Assembly: GCA_021234155.1 (NCBI GenBank)
Contig: JAJEKV010000001.1
Location: 30,642,177 to 30,706,176, forward strand
Length of the DNA: 64,000 bases
DNA from: Isoetes taiwanensis
Lineage: Eukaryota; Streptophyta; Lycopodiopsida; Isoetales; Isoetaceae
Direction of reading: 5' to 3'
The position numbers and the translations under genes were made by a program. The notes beneath the pieces were generated by a model. That model worked only from the letters and a program-made list of their open reading frames with translations, was not told where the DNA came from and did not search any database. Below are positions 23,218-33,571 of this stretch, in pieces. Numbering within the stretch: position 1 is the stretch's first letter; every line of letters begins with the position of its first letter.

Positions 23218-23528
23218 ATGTTAGGGTGTACCACTTTTGGAACCTGCAAAAGTACATACACTAGGTACTTCAGAACTGGGTACTTTCTCATTTTTATTTT
23301 CATTAAAACTAGTACAAATATCCAAAATAAAAGTCAAGGACGCATTAATATTCAAAGTTAAGATAAAGATAATGCTACCGGAGACCAAAATATATATAAA
23401 AGTTCTAGAATGTACCTTTTATTGGGATATTACACAGGTACCCAGTACCCAGTCCTGGGTACCTTTTTAGGTACTTTTTTGGTCACTAAATAATACTTTT
23501 TAAGGGACACCCTAACATGCTTTTACCC
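23218..23528. mobile_element. MITE-like element, copy 2
   Basis: At 311 bp it is close to identical to 4687-5008, with the same inverted termini. It interrupts the linker between protease and RT of the outer gypsy element. The triplet GCA occurs at both flanks if one extra T is counted in the right terminus. Confidence 0.85.
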
Positions 23529-23539
23529 TGCAAGTTGCA

Positions 23540-24800
23540 GATAAGTATATCCAAAGACTTGAAAGTATTGGTGAAGGTGAGTTACAAGAGACTCTTGTAA
23601 ACATGAAGGAGGAGTCCATTCAAAGACCCATTGATGACACTTTATTTCAGCAAGGTATTGATCTAGATCAAGTAGAGATGTTGATTTTGACATCAAGCAT
23701 GAATGGGGTAAACAAAAATCAGCCCACTATACAAATAGAAGAAGCTTGGGGGCATGCGCACATTCTGGAGGATGAGGTAAATCAGATCAGTCCATATTCA
23801 CCACAGTCATTACAGTCACCACATGCACCAAATTCATCACAATCATCACATCCACCACATCCATTCTGGTCCACCACGGTCATCACACGCACCACATTCA
23901 TCACTGTCACCACATTCACCACAATCACCACATTCGTCACCACAGTCACCACATTCATTACAGTCACCACATTCAGTAAAGAACATTAATATTTCTCAAG
24001 GCAATCAAGAAGAATTGGTTACTATTGGAGGCGATTTTACTCAAGAGGAGGAATGTGATTTGATATCTTTGTTAAGAGAATTCAGGGATGTTTTGGCAAG
24101 AAATTACAAAGAATTGAAAGGCATTCCACCGGAGGTTGTGGTTCATACCATTGATTTGAAACAAGGATCAAAACCAGTCCAACAAGCTCAAAGGAGAATG
24201 AGTCCAGCAATAGAGGAGCAAGTAAAAGTTGAAGTCATGAAGCTTTTGGAGGCCGGATTTATTGTACCAGTGCCAAATTCAGATTGGATCAGTTCTATTG
24301 TACCAGTGAGAAAGCCAAATAACTCAATCCGAGTATGCATTGATTATAGGGATCTCAACAAAGCTACCAAAAGAGATCATTTTCCTACACCATTCATAGA
24401 CACCTTGTTGGATATTGTTGCAGGAAATCAGGCCTATTCTTTCTTGGATGGGTACTCAGGATATAATCAGATCCAAATCTATCCACCACATCAAGCAATG
24501 ACGGCTTTTCGAACACCTTTTGGCATCTATGCTTACAAGGTATTACCTTTTGGCCTCACAAATGCTCCAGCCACATTTCAGCGAGCTATGACATATGCTT
24601 TTCATGATATTTTAGACTTTTTGAGAGTCTTTATAAATGACTTGACAGTGTTTTCGAATCCAAGAAGGGATCACTTGGATCATCTTAGAAAAGTTCTTGA
24701 AAGATGCCAGCTGTATGGTATAAGTTTGAATCCTGCTAAGTGTATTTTCTTCACTAGAGGAGGAAAACTATTGGGCAATTATGTTTGTAAAAGGGATTAC
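23540..24800 (+). pseudogene. Reverse transcriptase (outer gypsy), altered active site
   Basis: After a His/Ser/Pro-rich repeat (23796-23982), the domain reads [67 protein letters not shown] and then LRVFINDLTVFS at the catalytic site. The usual motif is YxDDLxVFS; here the sequence is F-I-N-D, so the first catalytic Asp is Asn. That single change should abolish polymerisation. The frame shifts at about 24790-24810 into the next domain. Confidence 0.9.
23796..23982 (+). repeat. CAC/CAT-rich repeat inside pol
   Basis: A degenerate run of CACCACAxTCA-type units lies between protease and RT and is read in frame as a His-Ser-Pro-Gln string. Its composition resembles the minisatellite in this element's own LTRs (1470-1582, 27207-27342). 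Confidence 0.75.
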
Positions 24801-24802
24801 AA

Positions 24803-25864
24803 GTGGATCATGGTAAGATTGCAGCCTTGGAGAAGGTCAAACCACCTACAAATGTATCCCAAGTGAGAAGCTTATATGGCCAACTCAGTTTTAGTAGGAG
24901 GTATTTGCATAATTTTGCTAAAGTAACCCAGCCACTTGTGGATTGTATGAAGCCAGGGCAGCATTTTAGATGGAAGGAAGATGCTCAAGAAGCATTTGAA
25001 TGGTGCCTTGCACAATTAAAAGAGAGAACTTTGCTGATTCCTCCAAGAATGAGTGAGCCATTTCATTTATTCTTTACAGTTTGGGAGCAAGCTTTGGCTG
25101 TCACACTATGTCAGAAAAATCAGCAAAAGCATTATGATGTGAATTACTATGCTAGCAGGGTGTTAACTCCACAAGAGCAGAAATGGACTCATGTGGAGCA
25201 TCTTGGGTTAGCATTGAAGTGGGCCTTGAACAAATTTAGACATTATCTTCTTCCTTCACAATGGAATTCAGCAAATGTACAGTATGTTTACATTCATATG
25301 GATGTGAACCCGTTGCCATGCATTTACAACAAGACTGTCCAAGATCCTAAGTTTACAAGATGGGCTCTTATCATACAAGAATTTGAGTTGAAGTATGTTA
25401 AGATGGCTCAAGGAGCTCATAATCCAAGTGCCTATTTGAGTAGTGGTGCTGAAATAGAAGAGGAAACAGACCAGCAAGTAGCATTTCAGGATAATGGAGT
25501 ATTACAAGGGTTCATTGAGACCGTGGATCTTTGGTATGCCAATATATACAGGTATTTGCAAGAGCAGACTTATCCTTCATCATTTTCAAAGCAACAAAAG
25601 CATGCTCTTAGAGTACAAGCAGCTGGTTATGTGGTGCATGAAGCTATTCTTTATAAGAGGACTATGGAAGGTCTCTTATTAAGGTGTGTTGCTGGTCAGC
25701 AAACTCATGATTTGTTGCAGCAAGCCCGTGATTGTCAGGGGCATTTTGCAGCCAGAACACAGCTAGGAAGATCCTTCATTGGGGATATTATTGGCCAACA
25801 CTTTACAAGGATACTAGAGACTTTGTTAGCAAATGTGAGAAGTGTCAAAGGCATAAACAATTGA
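24803..25864 (+). pseudogene. RNase H and integrase N-terminus (outer gypsy)
   Basis: The frame starts at the RT thumb (KIAALEKVKPPTNVSQVRSLYG, RRYLHNFAKV). The gypsy RNase H follows (FHLFFTVWEQALAVTLCQKN, NYYASRVLTPQEQKWTHVEHL, FELKYVKMAQGAHNPSAY). A spacer runs into the integrase N-terminus (RCVAGQQTHDLLQQARDCQGHFA). A frameshift near 25735 moves integrase to another frame. Confidence 0.82.
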
Positions 25865-26799
25865 CAGGCCACAATAATATGCCATTCCATCCTATTTTGA
25901 GTGTTGGTCCGTTTCATATATAGGGATTGGATTACATTGGGCCTATCAATCCTCCATCTTCCAAAGGTCATAAGTATATCTTGGCAGCCACATGCATGTT
26001 TACAAAGTAGGTAGAAGCAATTCCAGCAAAGCATGCTACAGAAAATACCACAGTAAACTTTCTTTATCACAATTTGATTTCTCGGTTTGGTGTTCCAACC
26101 ATTCTTTTGTCTGATCGGGGAAGTCATTTCATGGGAAAAGTAGTAGCTCAGTTGACAGAAAAGATTGGTGTTCAACATGTGCAAGCTTCTGCTTATTATC
26201 CACAGGGCAATGGGCAAGCTGAGTCTACTAACAAAATTCTGAAAGCTATCTTGGCCAAAACAGTGAAGGATAATCAAAGAAATTGGCATGAAGCCTTGAC
26301 AGGTGCATTATGGAGTTTCAGGTGTACTTACAAGTTGGCTACAGGATTTACACCATTTGAATTGGTTTATGGAGTGCAAGCTGTGATGCCGATTCATTTG
26401 GACATTCCTTTGTGTTCATTTTTGGAGCTACCTTATTATGAGAATTTAGGAGAAGTTCCAACTCCAAATCAAGTGCATAATAGGATGGATGATTTGCTGC
26501 AATTGCAAGAGATGAGACAAGAAGCAGCAGACTTCAATATGAGGCATAAACAGAAAGTAAAGCTTATCAAAGACAAGTTACAGGTTGTCAATCCATTTGA
26601 GGAAGGCCAATTGGTGTTGTGCATGACCACTAAGAAGCATCTATCCAAATTTCAAAGCCCATGGGAAGGCCCATTTCTGATTGATAAAGAGGTACCAGGT
26701 GGGGCTTTCTACTTGATGACTCCAGAAGGGGAATTGCTGCCTAATCCCAGAAATGGCAAGGATCTCAAGCCTTATTTTGAAAGAGACGTGCTATTCTAA
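25732..26799 (+). pseudogene. Integrase (outer gypsy) with two in-frame stops
   Basis: The zinc-binding half shows CEKCQRHKQ. The DDE core shows GLDYIGPINPP (first Asp), LLSDRGSHFMG (second Asp) and YYPQGNGQAESTNK (Glu). The C-terminal region has SPWEGPFLIDKEVPGGAF. Two TAG stops stand where Trp is expected, before GLDYIGP (about 25921) and before VEAIPAK (about 26010). Both are TGG to TAG changes. From 26074 to the stop at 26799 the frame is open. About 390 bp of 3' untranslated sequence follow before the LTR. Confidence 0.9.
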
Positions 26800-27192
26800 A
26801 GGATTCAGATTTGGCATAGCTCCAATTACAGAGAATTGTGGAGAATTTTTGGGTCACAGCAGGTCGTTTTTCTGTAAAAACAGATGGTGACAGTTCAATA
26901 ATACTTCATCTATCCTACATCAAAAGATGCGTTTCGGCGATACGAATCCAACGAGCTATGGTGCAGGTCAAACGGAGTTCTGGAACTCAAGATATCAGCT
27001 TTCAAAGTTTGCCACAGTTACAGAGGCTCTGTTTCGTCACTGTCATTTTGGACCAGTTTGTTTGTATCAGTCATTTGGACTTGAGGAGGGTGTAAATGTG
27101 TCATTTGGGGACATGTCCCAAGGACCATATGAGTTTGTTTTGTTGTGGGTTCTCCGCCACGGAGTGGCACATTTTCCCACTGTGGTCGCCAC

Positions 27193-27627
27193 TGTTGGGG
27201 TGATCACCACTCACCACACTCATCACCACACTCATCACCACACTCGTCACCACTCACCACACTTGTCACCACTCACCACACTCATCACCACACTCGTCAC
27301 CACTCACCACACTTGTCACCACTCACCACACTCACCACTATTGAGGTGGTATAGGAGATTGTATACCGTATATGGAGGGATATACGCACATGCACGCGTG
27401 CAGGATATTTGCACGTATGCATTATGGTGTGCAGGGGGATTATGATGACTGGATTATCTGAGTAGAGAGAAAACAGAGAGAGACGGTGTATTGAGAGAGA
27501 GCATTTTGCTTGATCTAGCTATGGAGATGATGATTCTTTGTGTTGTGCATTGCCTTGATCTGATAGATTGAGTTTGGATTGTTGGGTTTTTCATCCTTCT
27601 TGCAAGGTTAGAGTTCAGGCTCTAACA
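27193..27627 (+). repeat. 3' LTR of outer gypsy element
   Basis: At 435 bp it is 19 bp longer than the 5' LTR because the CAC-rich minisatellite (27207-27342) has more units. Followed by the TSD ACTAG (27628-27632). Confidence 0.93.
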
Positions 27628-27659
27628 ACTAGTGCCTAGAGCAGAGATATGACAACCTT

Positions 27660-27785
27660 ATGTCTTATGGATGGCTTCAACCTTGAACATAGTAACCCCG
27701 ATTGCATATTCTTGAATTCTAGCTTTATCCACATAGCCACATCCTACTTTTCTTGCTCTCTTCCTCATCCTTTCATAGGGAACCT
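27660..27785 (-). pseudogene. Exon-like fragment, unknown protein
   Basis: On the minus strand the frame reads PYERMRKRARKVGCGYVDK then ARIQEYAIGVTMFKVEA, ending in a stop after AIHKT. It is preceded by AG, as an acceptor would be. I do not recognise the family. It is one of several unrelated coding scraps in 27.6-29.9 kb. Confidence 0.4.
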
Positions 27786-28430
27786 TGATCTCTCATATAA
27801 ATAGCAGTGACCTGGCCAAAGACTATGGTATATGCAATCACTGAGCTTCAGGTACGGTCTGGTCTAGCGGGTTAACCCAAGCAAGCCCAATGAGGGCAAC
27901 CCATAGTGCTGCGACAGCACTTTGTTAATCTAAAGGGTTTATATATATCTCTGCTCGTAATTCTATAGACAACATTGCAAATCGTGAGTGCCAATGAATC
28001 TTCCTTCTATAAAAAGAATACTAGATGTGAGTAACTTAGTATTCTAGCCTCTAGATTACAATAAATTATTGCAAATATTGACCCGAGAAGTCTTCAAGCA
28101 ACTCCTTAAAGAAGCTTATATTGTCTGCATGCTTGTCCAAATAAAATGGTAATAGTCTTTAACAGATACAAATCGAATGCAGATCTTGGCCACTCATGTA
28201 TGATAAGTTAGTTCAGCAATTTGTTAAACTATCTTGTTTTTCCCTTGACAAGCAAGCTCTAGAAGTCATGGCAAACAGTAAACGTTAACTATCATTAGGA
28301 ATCCCTAGTCGTTGAGTTTCCCAAGCAGTCGTGGTTCAATTTATTAATGTTTCAGGATTGTGTACTACTGTGTTATTTTTTAGCTGATGACGTTGTTGGA
28401 ACTGATCACTTCTAAATCATTATCTACAGG

Positions 28431-28492
28431 GGGATCCTGCAATGAAGAGTGCATTTGCAACCCGTGTTGCTGGATCAGCTGATTTATATAAT
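28431..28492 (+). pseudogene. Exon-like fragment on + strand, unknown protein
   Basis: A 62-bp segment reads GDPAMKSAFATRVAGSADLY. It is bounded by CTACAG on the left and GTATGT on the right, a good acceptor and donor. It is on the opposite strand from its neighbours. I do not recognise the source gene. Confidence 0.4.
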
Positions 28493-28735
28493 GTATGTCA
28501 TCTCTGTTCATTTTTTCATAATGCTTCCTTCACTTAACATGACAGTATATTTTATGGTAGAGATGTATATAACTTCTAATGACAGTACAATAAACAATAA
28601 GCAGTGCTGCCTGATTTAAAGCATTACTTTAGTATATATATATAAAAATAACTCATGACTGCATTATCGAACCCAATACCCTGGCCAAACATTACAAAAT
28701 TCCCATCCTTATTAATAGTCAATTAACAACATACC

Positions 28736-29223
28736 TTGCATTCTAGCTGGAGGAAAAGAAGCTGGAGGTGCAGCGCTTTGCATCCATTGAGAAGACATAA
28801 CCGGCCCCATTTTTGGTACAGAAACAGGTCCATATGGTGCATTTGGCAAGTTGGATTGAAGCGAAGCCATGTTTGGAAACTGCAAATTATGACACTGTTA
28901 AATGCAGAATCTTTACATAGAACTGGGATGATATGAGTTCCAGACTTACATCAAAGCTTTGGGTGGGGTTGCTATCCCCTAGAAGGTCAAATGGATTTGT
29001 TGATTTTGACGCTTGATTATATGGGGGATTCATAACCTGAAAAAGAAAAATTGTGCCGTTGATCGTTTAAAAGAATAATAATAATAAAACAAGCGAGTTT
29101 CTATAGATTGGATGTGGTATACAAACCATTATTGGCTGCTGCAGGATCACATATGGTATTCCATAGTTTGGAGAAGCTACAGCCATGTAACCAAAAGACT
29201 GCGGAAGACTTACAAACAAATCC
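28736..29223 (-). pseudogene. Three linked exons, NPF-rich protein fragment
   Basis: Three minus-strand exons with consistent splice sites are visible. The first, 29128-29223, reads DLFVSLPQSFGYMAVASPNY. The second, about 28954-29034, reads VMNPPYNQASKSTNPFDLLG. The third, about 28739-28878, reads FPNMASLQSNLPNAPYGPV and continues to FPPARMQ. Introns begin GTTTGT, GTAAGT and GTATGT and end in TAG or CAG. The Asn-Pro-Phe motif and Pro/Ser/Met-rich text resemble the tail of plant ARF-GAP (AGD14/15-type) or epsin-like endocytic proteins. The assignment is tentative. No domain before the tail is present, so it is a fragment. Confidence 0.5.
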
Positions 29224-29363
29224 TACACATCACAGGCATGTGAATCTTAGTTTAAATAAGTAATTTATATTCTTGACACAGATATACAATGTCTCAGCTC
29301 TGAACACACCTCCGGGAGTTCTTTCCTATGTTGGGATACTCTTCTGCAACTCTGGTAAACTTG

Positions 29364-29431
29364 GTTGTAATGTTTGTGTTTGAGGAATACTGGGTGGTTG
29401 TAATGTTTGTGTTTGAGGAATACTGGGTAGA
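29364..29431. repeat. 34-bp tandem duplication
   Basis: GGTTGTAATGTTTGTGTTTG and the following 14 bases are present twice head-to-tail, just downstream of the donor of the membrane-protein exon. Confidence 0.8.
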
Positions 29432-29437
29432 ACTTAC

Positions 29438-29675
29438 ATATTATAATGAATGATCTGACTAAAGATAGTAGAGGGATATCAACAAGGGATGTCCTGAAGC
29501 TATAGGTGGTCCAATCGATTTTAAAAGAGAAGCAAGAGGTACAGCAAGTAAATGTAGAGAGCAGCGTACATGAAAGACCAACATCTGCAACTGCAACTAG
29601 CATTGGAGCCGATAAGATGATTAACGAGCCTAGCAGAATCACCATGAAAAATGTGGTGCTTCCCGCTCTTCTCAT
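29438..29675 (-). pseudogene. First exon of a membrane protein, fragment
   Basis: The frame starts MRRAGSTTFFMVILLGSLII and contains one strong hydrophobic segment, then a Cys/Ser/Phe-rich stretch (LLSTFTCCTSCFSFK), then SFRTSLVDIPLLSLVRSFII. It ends at a good donor GTAAGT at 29437-29432. It reads like the N-terminal signal-anchor exon of a conserved plant membrane protein, possibly one of the alpha/beta-hydrolase-type proteins, but I cannot confirm this. Continuing exons of the same protein are not visible in the following sequence. Confidence 0.5.
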
Positions 29676-29939
29676 ATTTTCAAGCGTTCCTCGTTCGGAG
29701 CCGATATTTCCCTTGTAGATATGGATCCGACCTTTATAAACTGGCCGAAAACTATGAATCAAATTTTCTTCAAGAAAATGTAGCACCACCTAGCCGGCAT
29801 TATGAATCCATAGCTTCAGGCGTATTGTTAGAAAGGAAAATCTTCGGTCTGCCCGCCAGTTATCCGGTTGGAACATCCGCGATCTAGAAGGTAGGTGACC
29901 GATAGTTTACAGGGAACAATAGGTTTGAAGCAGTCACCA

Positions 29940-29979
29940 GCATATCCTAGGTATATTCCAACATATACCTAGGATATGC
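29940..29979. repeat. Perfect 17-bp inverted repeat with 6-base loop
   Basis: The left arm GCATATCCTAGGTATAT (29940-29956) and right arm ATATACCTAGGATATGC (29963-29979) are exact complements around TCCAAC. No poly(T) or gene end adjoins it in a way that would explain it as a terminator. Confidence 0.9.
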
Positions 29980-30080
29980 CACAAACCCACATAAGCAAGG
30001 GGTTTGGCCCCCTAGGGGCAACTCAAAAACGATGTTTAATTTTAATATTTACTGGAAAAAATACTGATTAGTTTATACTA

Positions 30081-30508
30081 GTAAACGTGTGCCCGGCGTT
30101 GCCGGGCTAATGTTCTTGCACCTATTTTTACTGGACTTTTAAATATGCAACTTTGACAATAGCGCATGCTAACATTGGCAAGAATAAATGCTATTTGCTT
30201 TACCAATTATTTTTGTCATTGAGATTGTCTAATGACAGCATCATCAATGTATTAACTTTGTGTTTATGGATTTCAGTAGATAAAGCAGTGCTTTATAAGG
30301 AATGCGGGGGCAGTTAAATCTATCTCTAAAGATGAAAATTTAGAAAGACATATCCAAAACTTATGCTCAAAATGTCACTCTTAACAGAAATGCAAAACAC
30401 AAAGTTTTGTCCTGGTTCATTGACGTATTTTAATTCATAATGGAACTTTTTGTGCAACTTCCATTAACAACACACCTTGATATTCGCAAGTAAACGTGTG
30501 CCCGGCGT
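30081..30508. repeat. GC-rich hairpin and its direct repeat
   Basis: GTAAACGTGTGCCCGGCGTT occurs at 30081-30100 and again, one base offset, at 30489-30508. At the first site it continues into GCCGGGC, making a 7-bp hairpin (arms 30091-30097 and 30101-30107). GC-rich hairpins close to an element end are a feature of Helitrons, but the required TC and CTRR ends were not established. Confidence 0.6.
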
Positions 30509-32958
30509 TTGTTCTTCAACTATTTTTTTCTTAGCATTGATGACAATTGAGCATATGTCCAGTTTGGGACGGATTAAACTACAATGTCCAAAATTTCATA
30601 TAGACTAAAAATTTGAATCTAATCGCAACACCTCAAATTTGCAGTGTAAAAAACTCAAGGTTAGAACACCAATAGATCACTTATTTCTGTATTATGAAAA
30701 CACATATCAGAAAACATATTCCACCACATGCAGAGAAAAGTTAGAATCTTAGGAAAGCAAGAATACAGTGTTTGGTTGGGTAGATTCCAAGGTCTAGTAA
30801 TTTGCATTTTCTACAACATGAGATGCTAAAAGACGGTTCCTTGCTATAGACCAACTACATTGCTCAATTGAATTGTCTACCTGCTCCTCCTATGCAAACA
30901 TATACATTATCTTCCCCTTCTCATATAAAGCAATAACGCTTCGAGAGCCCAAAAAAGCTTGCAATTCAAATCAAATGTGAGTGAGTGTTTGTGGTTAAAT
31001 AATAGAATGTGCAATATTGCTTCCATATTTGGGGTATTTTGAATAATAGTATGTGCAACAGTATTGGGCTTAAATAAGCCATAGCCCAGATTTGAATTTC
31101 ATTTGGAATTCATGCATATAGAAGTTCCTTTTTCTTAGACCAAATTTTGTGGACAGTTTTAAACACCAAGAGTGTGGGATCTTTTAATGATTAGTTATGG
31201 AAAGCTTAAGAGCAGACATAAAGGTCTGCTTCATGCTTCAGTGTACCACCTTCATGCAAGTGTGTACCAACTTCATGCAAGTGTTCTGGTCCCAAAGCTT
31301 GAAAGGCAGCCTATCTCTGCAAGAAGTGGCTCCAGAGCTTGAAGATGCCTTATCTCTGCAAGAGAAGTACAACCACTTAACAGAAGAATCATGAGATTTG
31401 TATTCATCAAATTCTTACCATTGATTACATCCTCAAACCGTCATAACCTGATATGTTGATCTGCAACTTGGAGCTGCTGCATTCTAACTTTTAGAGAGTT
31501 TAAATTAATATGTGGAAGCTTAAAGATGTACATCTACTAACATTAAAAAGTCAGGAAGAACAACTTCAACTCTTAATTCTGTCTGCAGGAAATAAGGATA
31601 TTAAAGAGCAATAACTCCAAAGCATTCTCAACCCTAACCTGCATAGAAAAGCAAGCAATAAAATGGAAGAAAATAACTGAATATTTCGATTAATATATCA
31701 GTTAAACAAAAGCAAGCCCCAATACCTTGTTGAACTCTAATATATGACCCCACAATATCTGATCTAAGCCCCAAGTATCTTTTTTTCAATTTACATTTTT
31801 TTCCAATTCTTAAATTTCATTTCACACTTCGTATTTGTCATTCTGTATTTTCTGTTAGGCAAAAGTACATTCACATTTGCTCATGTATATCCATGAGTTC
31901 CCATTTCCTGCATACCTTTAAGATTTGGCTTAAACCGTTGCTTCTCCAATTTGCTCCTATCCACAATAAAATAGATTTGTGTTCAATGGGATCGGCTTTA
32001 AACTTTAATTCAAATTCAGGGAAAAAGAGTTACAAAGACAGGGCAACAAAAGCTTTCAGGAGGAACGTACCTTAAGCTTGGGTCGTCTATTGTAGCATGT
32101 TTAATCTGACTTTCTTCAGATGTAGTGGTGTCTCATTACTTGATAGAGACCTCTCAATTGAACAACCTATGATCTATGGTCATCTTTAAGCAATTCATAG
32201 ACAAATATCGCAAGAACAACCCTATAAACTGAATACAGCAATGGCATATGATTTAAAAGTCCCCAGGGTTTGCCTGAACCATGTGCTCCTGGGACTGCAG
32301 AGATTTGCGATTTTGCCTCCTTTTCTGCTTTGCCTTACATCTGCATATATTCACACATATGATCAGATAAACTCAAATGTCCAAGCAAGCAATATACAAT
32401 GCAAGCAAGCAACAAAACATGAATCTGGTATGCACTTGCAGAGAAATTCCGAAATTAGCAAAGCAACTTTGAAGAGATTGCAAAAGAAATGTAAAAGAAC
32501 AGAAGCATGAATGTTTACAATACAATTTTGCGGACGAATTTGCTGGAGCTGTTGCCCAATTAACATGCTTCTGGCATCTTTTGAGCGGAGAAACAAACAA
32601 CGGAAAGGAGGCCGAAGTACTTATGCGAAAGTACTCCAAAGTGATACGCACCGAAGCTCTGCATCAAATGAATGACCTATGGAAGTCTTGATTCTCCTGC
32701 ACACTGCAAAATCAGAAAAGATGCAAATCGCTTGAATATAGATAGATAAGATGAAAAACCTTGCCATCAACAAAATACCTAAGAGAACAGCTTGCACATC
32801 ACCAGCTCTGTGGCGGAAGGATTGGGGCCAGAGCTTGGCTATGTCGATGATTCAAGTGACTGGAAACCTGTTGTCTCCATGTTTACGGGCTGCTTGTGAA
32901 AATTAGAGGATGCAAACATACCGGATTTAGAGATATGTAAGAATGAGCTATCAAACCA
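30509..32958. other. AT-rich intergenic sequence, no gene identified
   Basis: No protein family or RNA gene is recognisable on either strand. Short open frames are low-complexity or lack recognisable motifs. A small internal duplication (TATCTCTGCAAGA, about 31311 and 31348) lies near 31.3 kb. Confidence 0.5.
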
Positions 32959-33228
32959 TTAGAGCGATGTGCTTGTCTTGCCACTGCCCGCTCCCTTTAT
33001 GCGCGTTTTGATGTCCGCCCAAAGCTTGAAGCTTGTGAACGGACATGCAAAACCCCTTGGCTCTGTCAGCAACCCAGTTTTTCCTGCCGCCATAGCTGCT
33101 TCGGCAGCCTCAGAGACTACCATTTTGTTTGCATCAGAAAGTGTTGGAGCAGAATCCAGTCTTGGCTCTCGCATTCTACATCGCCGGAGTGCAGAAATCA
33201 GAATCACAACTTCTTTGCACAAAATCAT
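32959..33228 (-). CDS. Hypothetical 89-residue frame, divergent from kinesin gene
   Basis: The frame ends SFKLWADIKTRIKGAGSGKT and stops at 32959. It contains an Ala-rich stretch (VVSEAAEAAMAAGKTGLL). Composition is more gene-like than its surroundings, and it lies head-to-head with the kinesin gene about 600 bp away. It may be one exon of a minus-strand gene; splice partners were not resolved. I recognise no family. Confidence 0.35.
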   Translation of the reverse strand: MILCKEVVILISALRRCRMREPRLDSAPTLSDANKMVVSEAAEAAMAAGKTGLLTEPRGFACPFTSFKLWADIKTRIKGAGSGKTSTSL

Positions 33229-33554
33229 ATATGGGCTCTGCTGACTAACTAAGCCATTTCTAGCCAGAGCCGTTGAAGCAAGGCGTATCCTTTTAAACCG
33301 CCCTGCAGATCACCGCCCACGATTATAGCTGTTCATCCAAGCTTGCTTTCCTATCATTAATTTTATCGGCCAAAATTTCATATGATTAGGGGCAACGTCG
33401 GAAAATACAGGTTTCTGGCCGAAAATGCATTTTCTGGCAAATGTAACGCCGGAAAAAAATCAGCAAAGAACCCAAGAAACTTTTTAAATAAGTAGATAGT
33501 AACGCCTAGGAACGTTTGGAGCGGTGTGTATTAAATGCAAGGACAGAAACTATA

Positions 33555-33571
33555 CCGTTGCCCTGACCGTT
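33555..33571 (+). promoter_or_regulatory. Paired CCGTT motifs (MSA-like) upstream of kinesin
   Basis: CCGTT at 33555-33559 and 33567-33571 (TGACCGTTGCA) is the reverse complement of the AACGG core of the mitosis-specific activator element bound by three-repeat MYB factors. A third, GAGCCGTTGAA, lies near 33270. They sit about 250-550 bp before the kinesin start. Motif matches are partial, so the function is inferred. Confidence 0.35.

Larger units (their letters stand above)
1459..27627 (+). mobile_element. Outer Ty3/gypsy LTR retrotransposon, host of nested insertions
   Basis: The element is bounded by LTRs of 416 bp (1459-1874) and 435 bp (27193-27627), each starting TGTTGGGG and ending CTCTAACA. 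The 5-bp flanks match: ACTAG at 1454-1458 and 27628-27632. Domain order is gag with CCHC zinc knuckles, aspartic protease, RT, RNase H, integrase, which is the Ty3/gypsy order. The gag is split by a LINE at 2681-21333, and a 311-bp MITE-like element lies at 23218-23528. The net element is roughly 7.2 kb. It is defective: frameshifts, two in-frame stops in integrase and a changed RT catalytic residue. Sequence around RT ([22 protein letters not shown]) resembles the Tat/Athila side of the family, but I cannot place the lineage firmly. Confidence 0.92.

Noticed and set aside
23782-23970. Val/Asp/Cys-rich minus-strand frame
   Set aside because: It is the reverse reading of the CAC-rich repeat inside pol.
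27145-27445. His/Thr-rich open frames (HHTHHHTRHH-type)
   Set aside because: They are translations of the LTR minisatellite and shift with the repeat number; no gene.
29651-29887. + strand frame ending FGLPASYPVGTSAI
   Set aside because: It overlaps the 5' side of the better-supported minus-strand membrane-protein exon and shows no recognisable domain.
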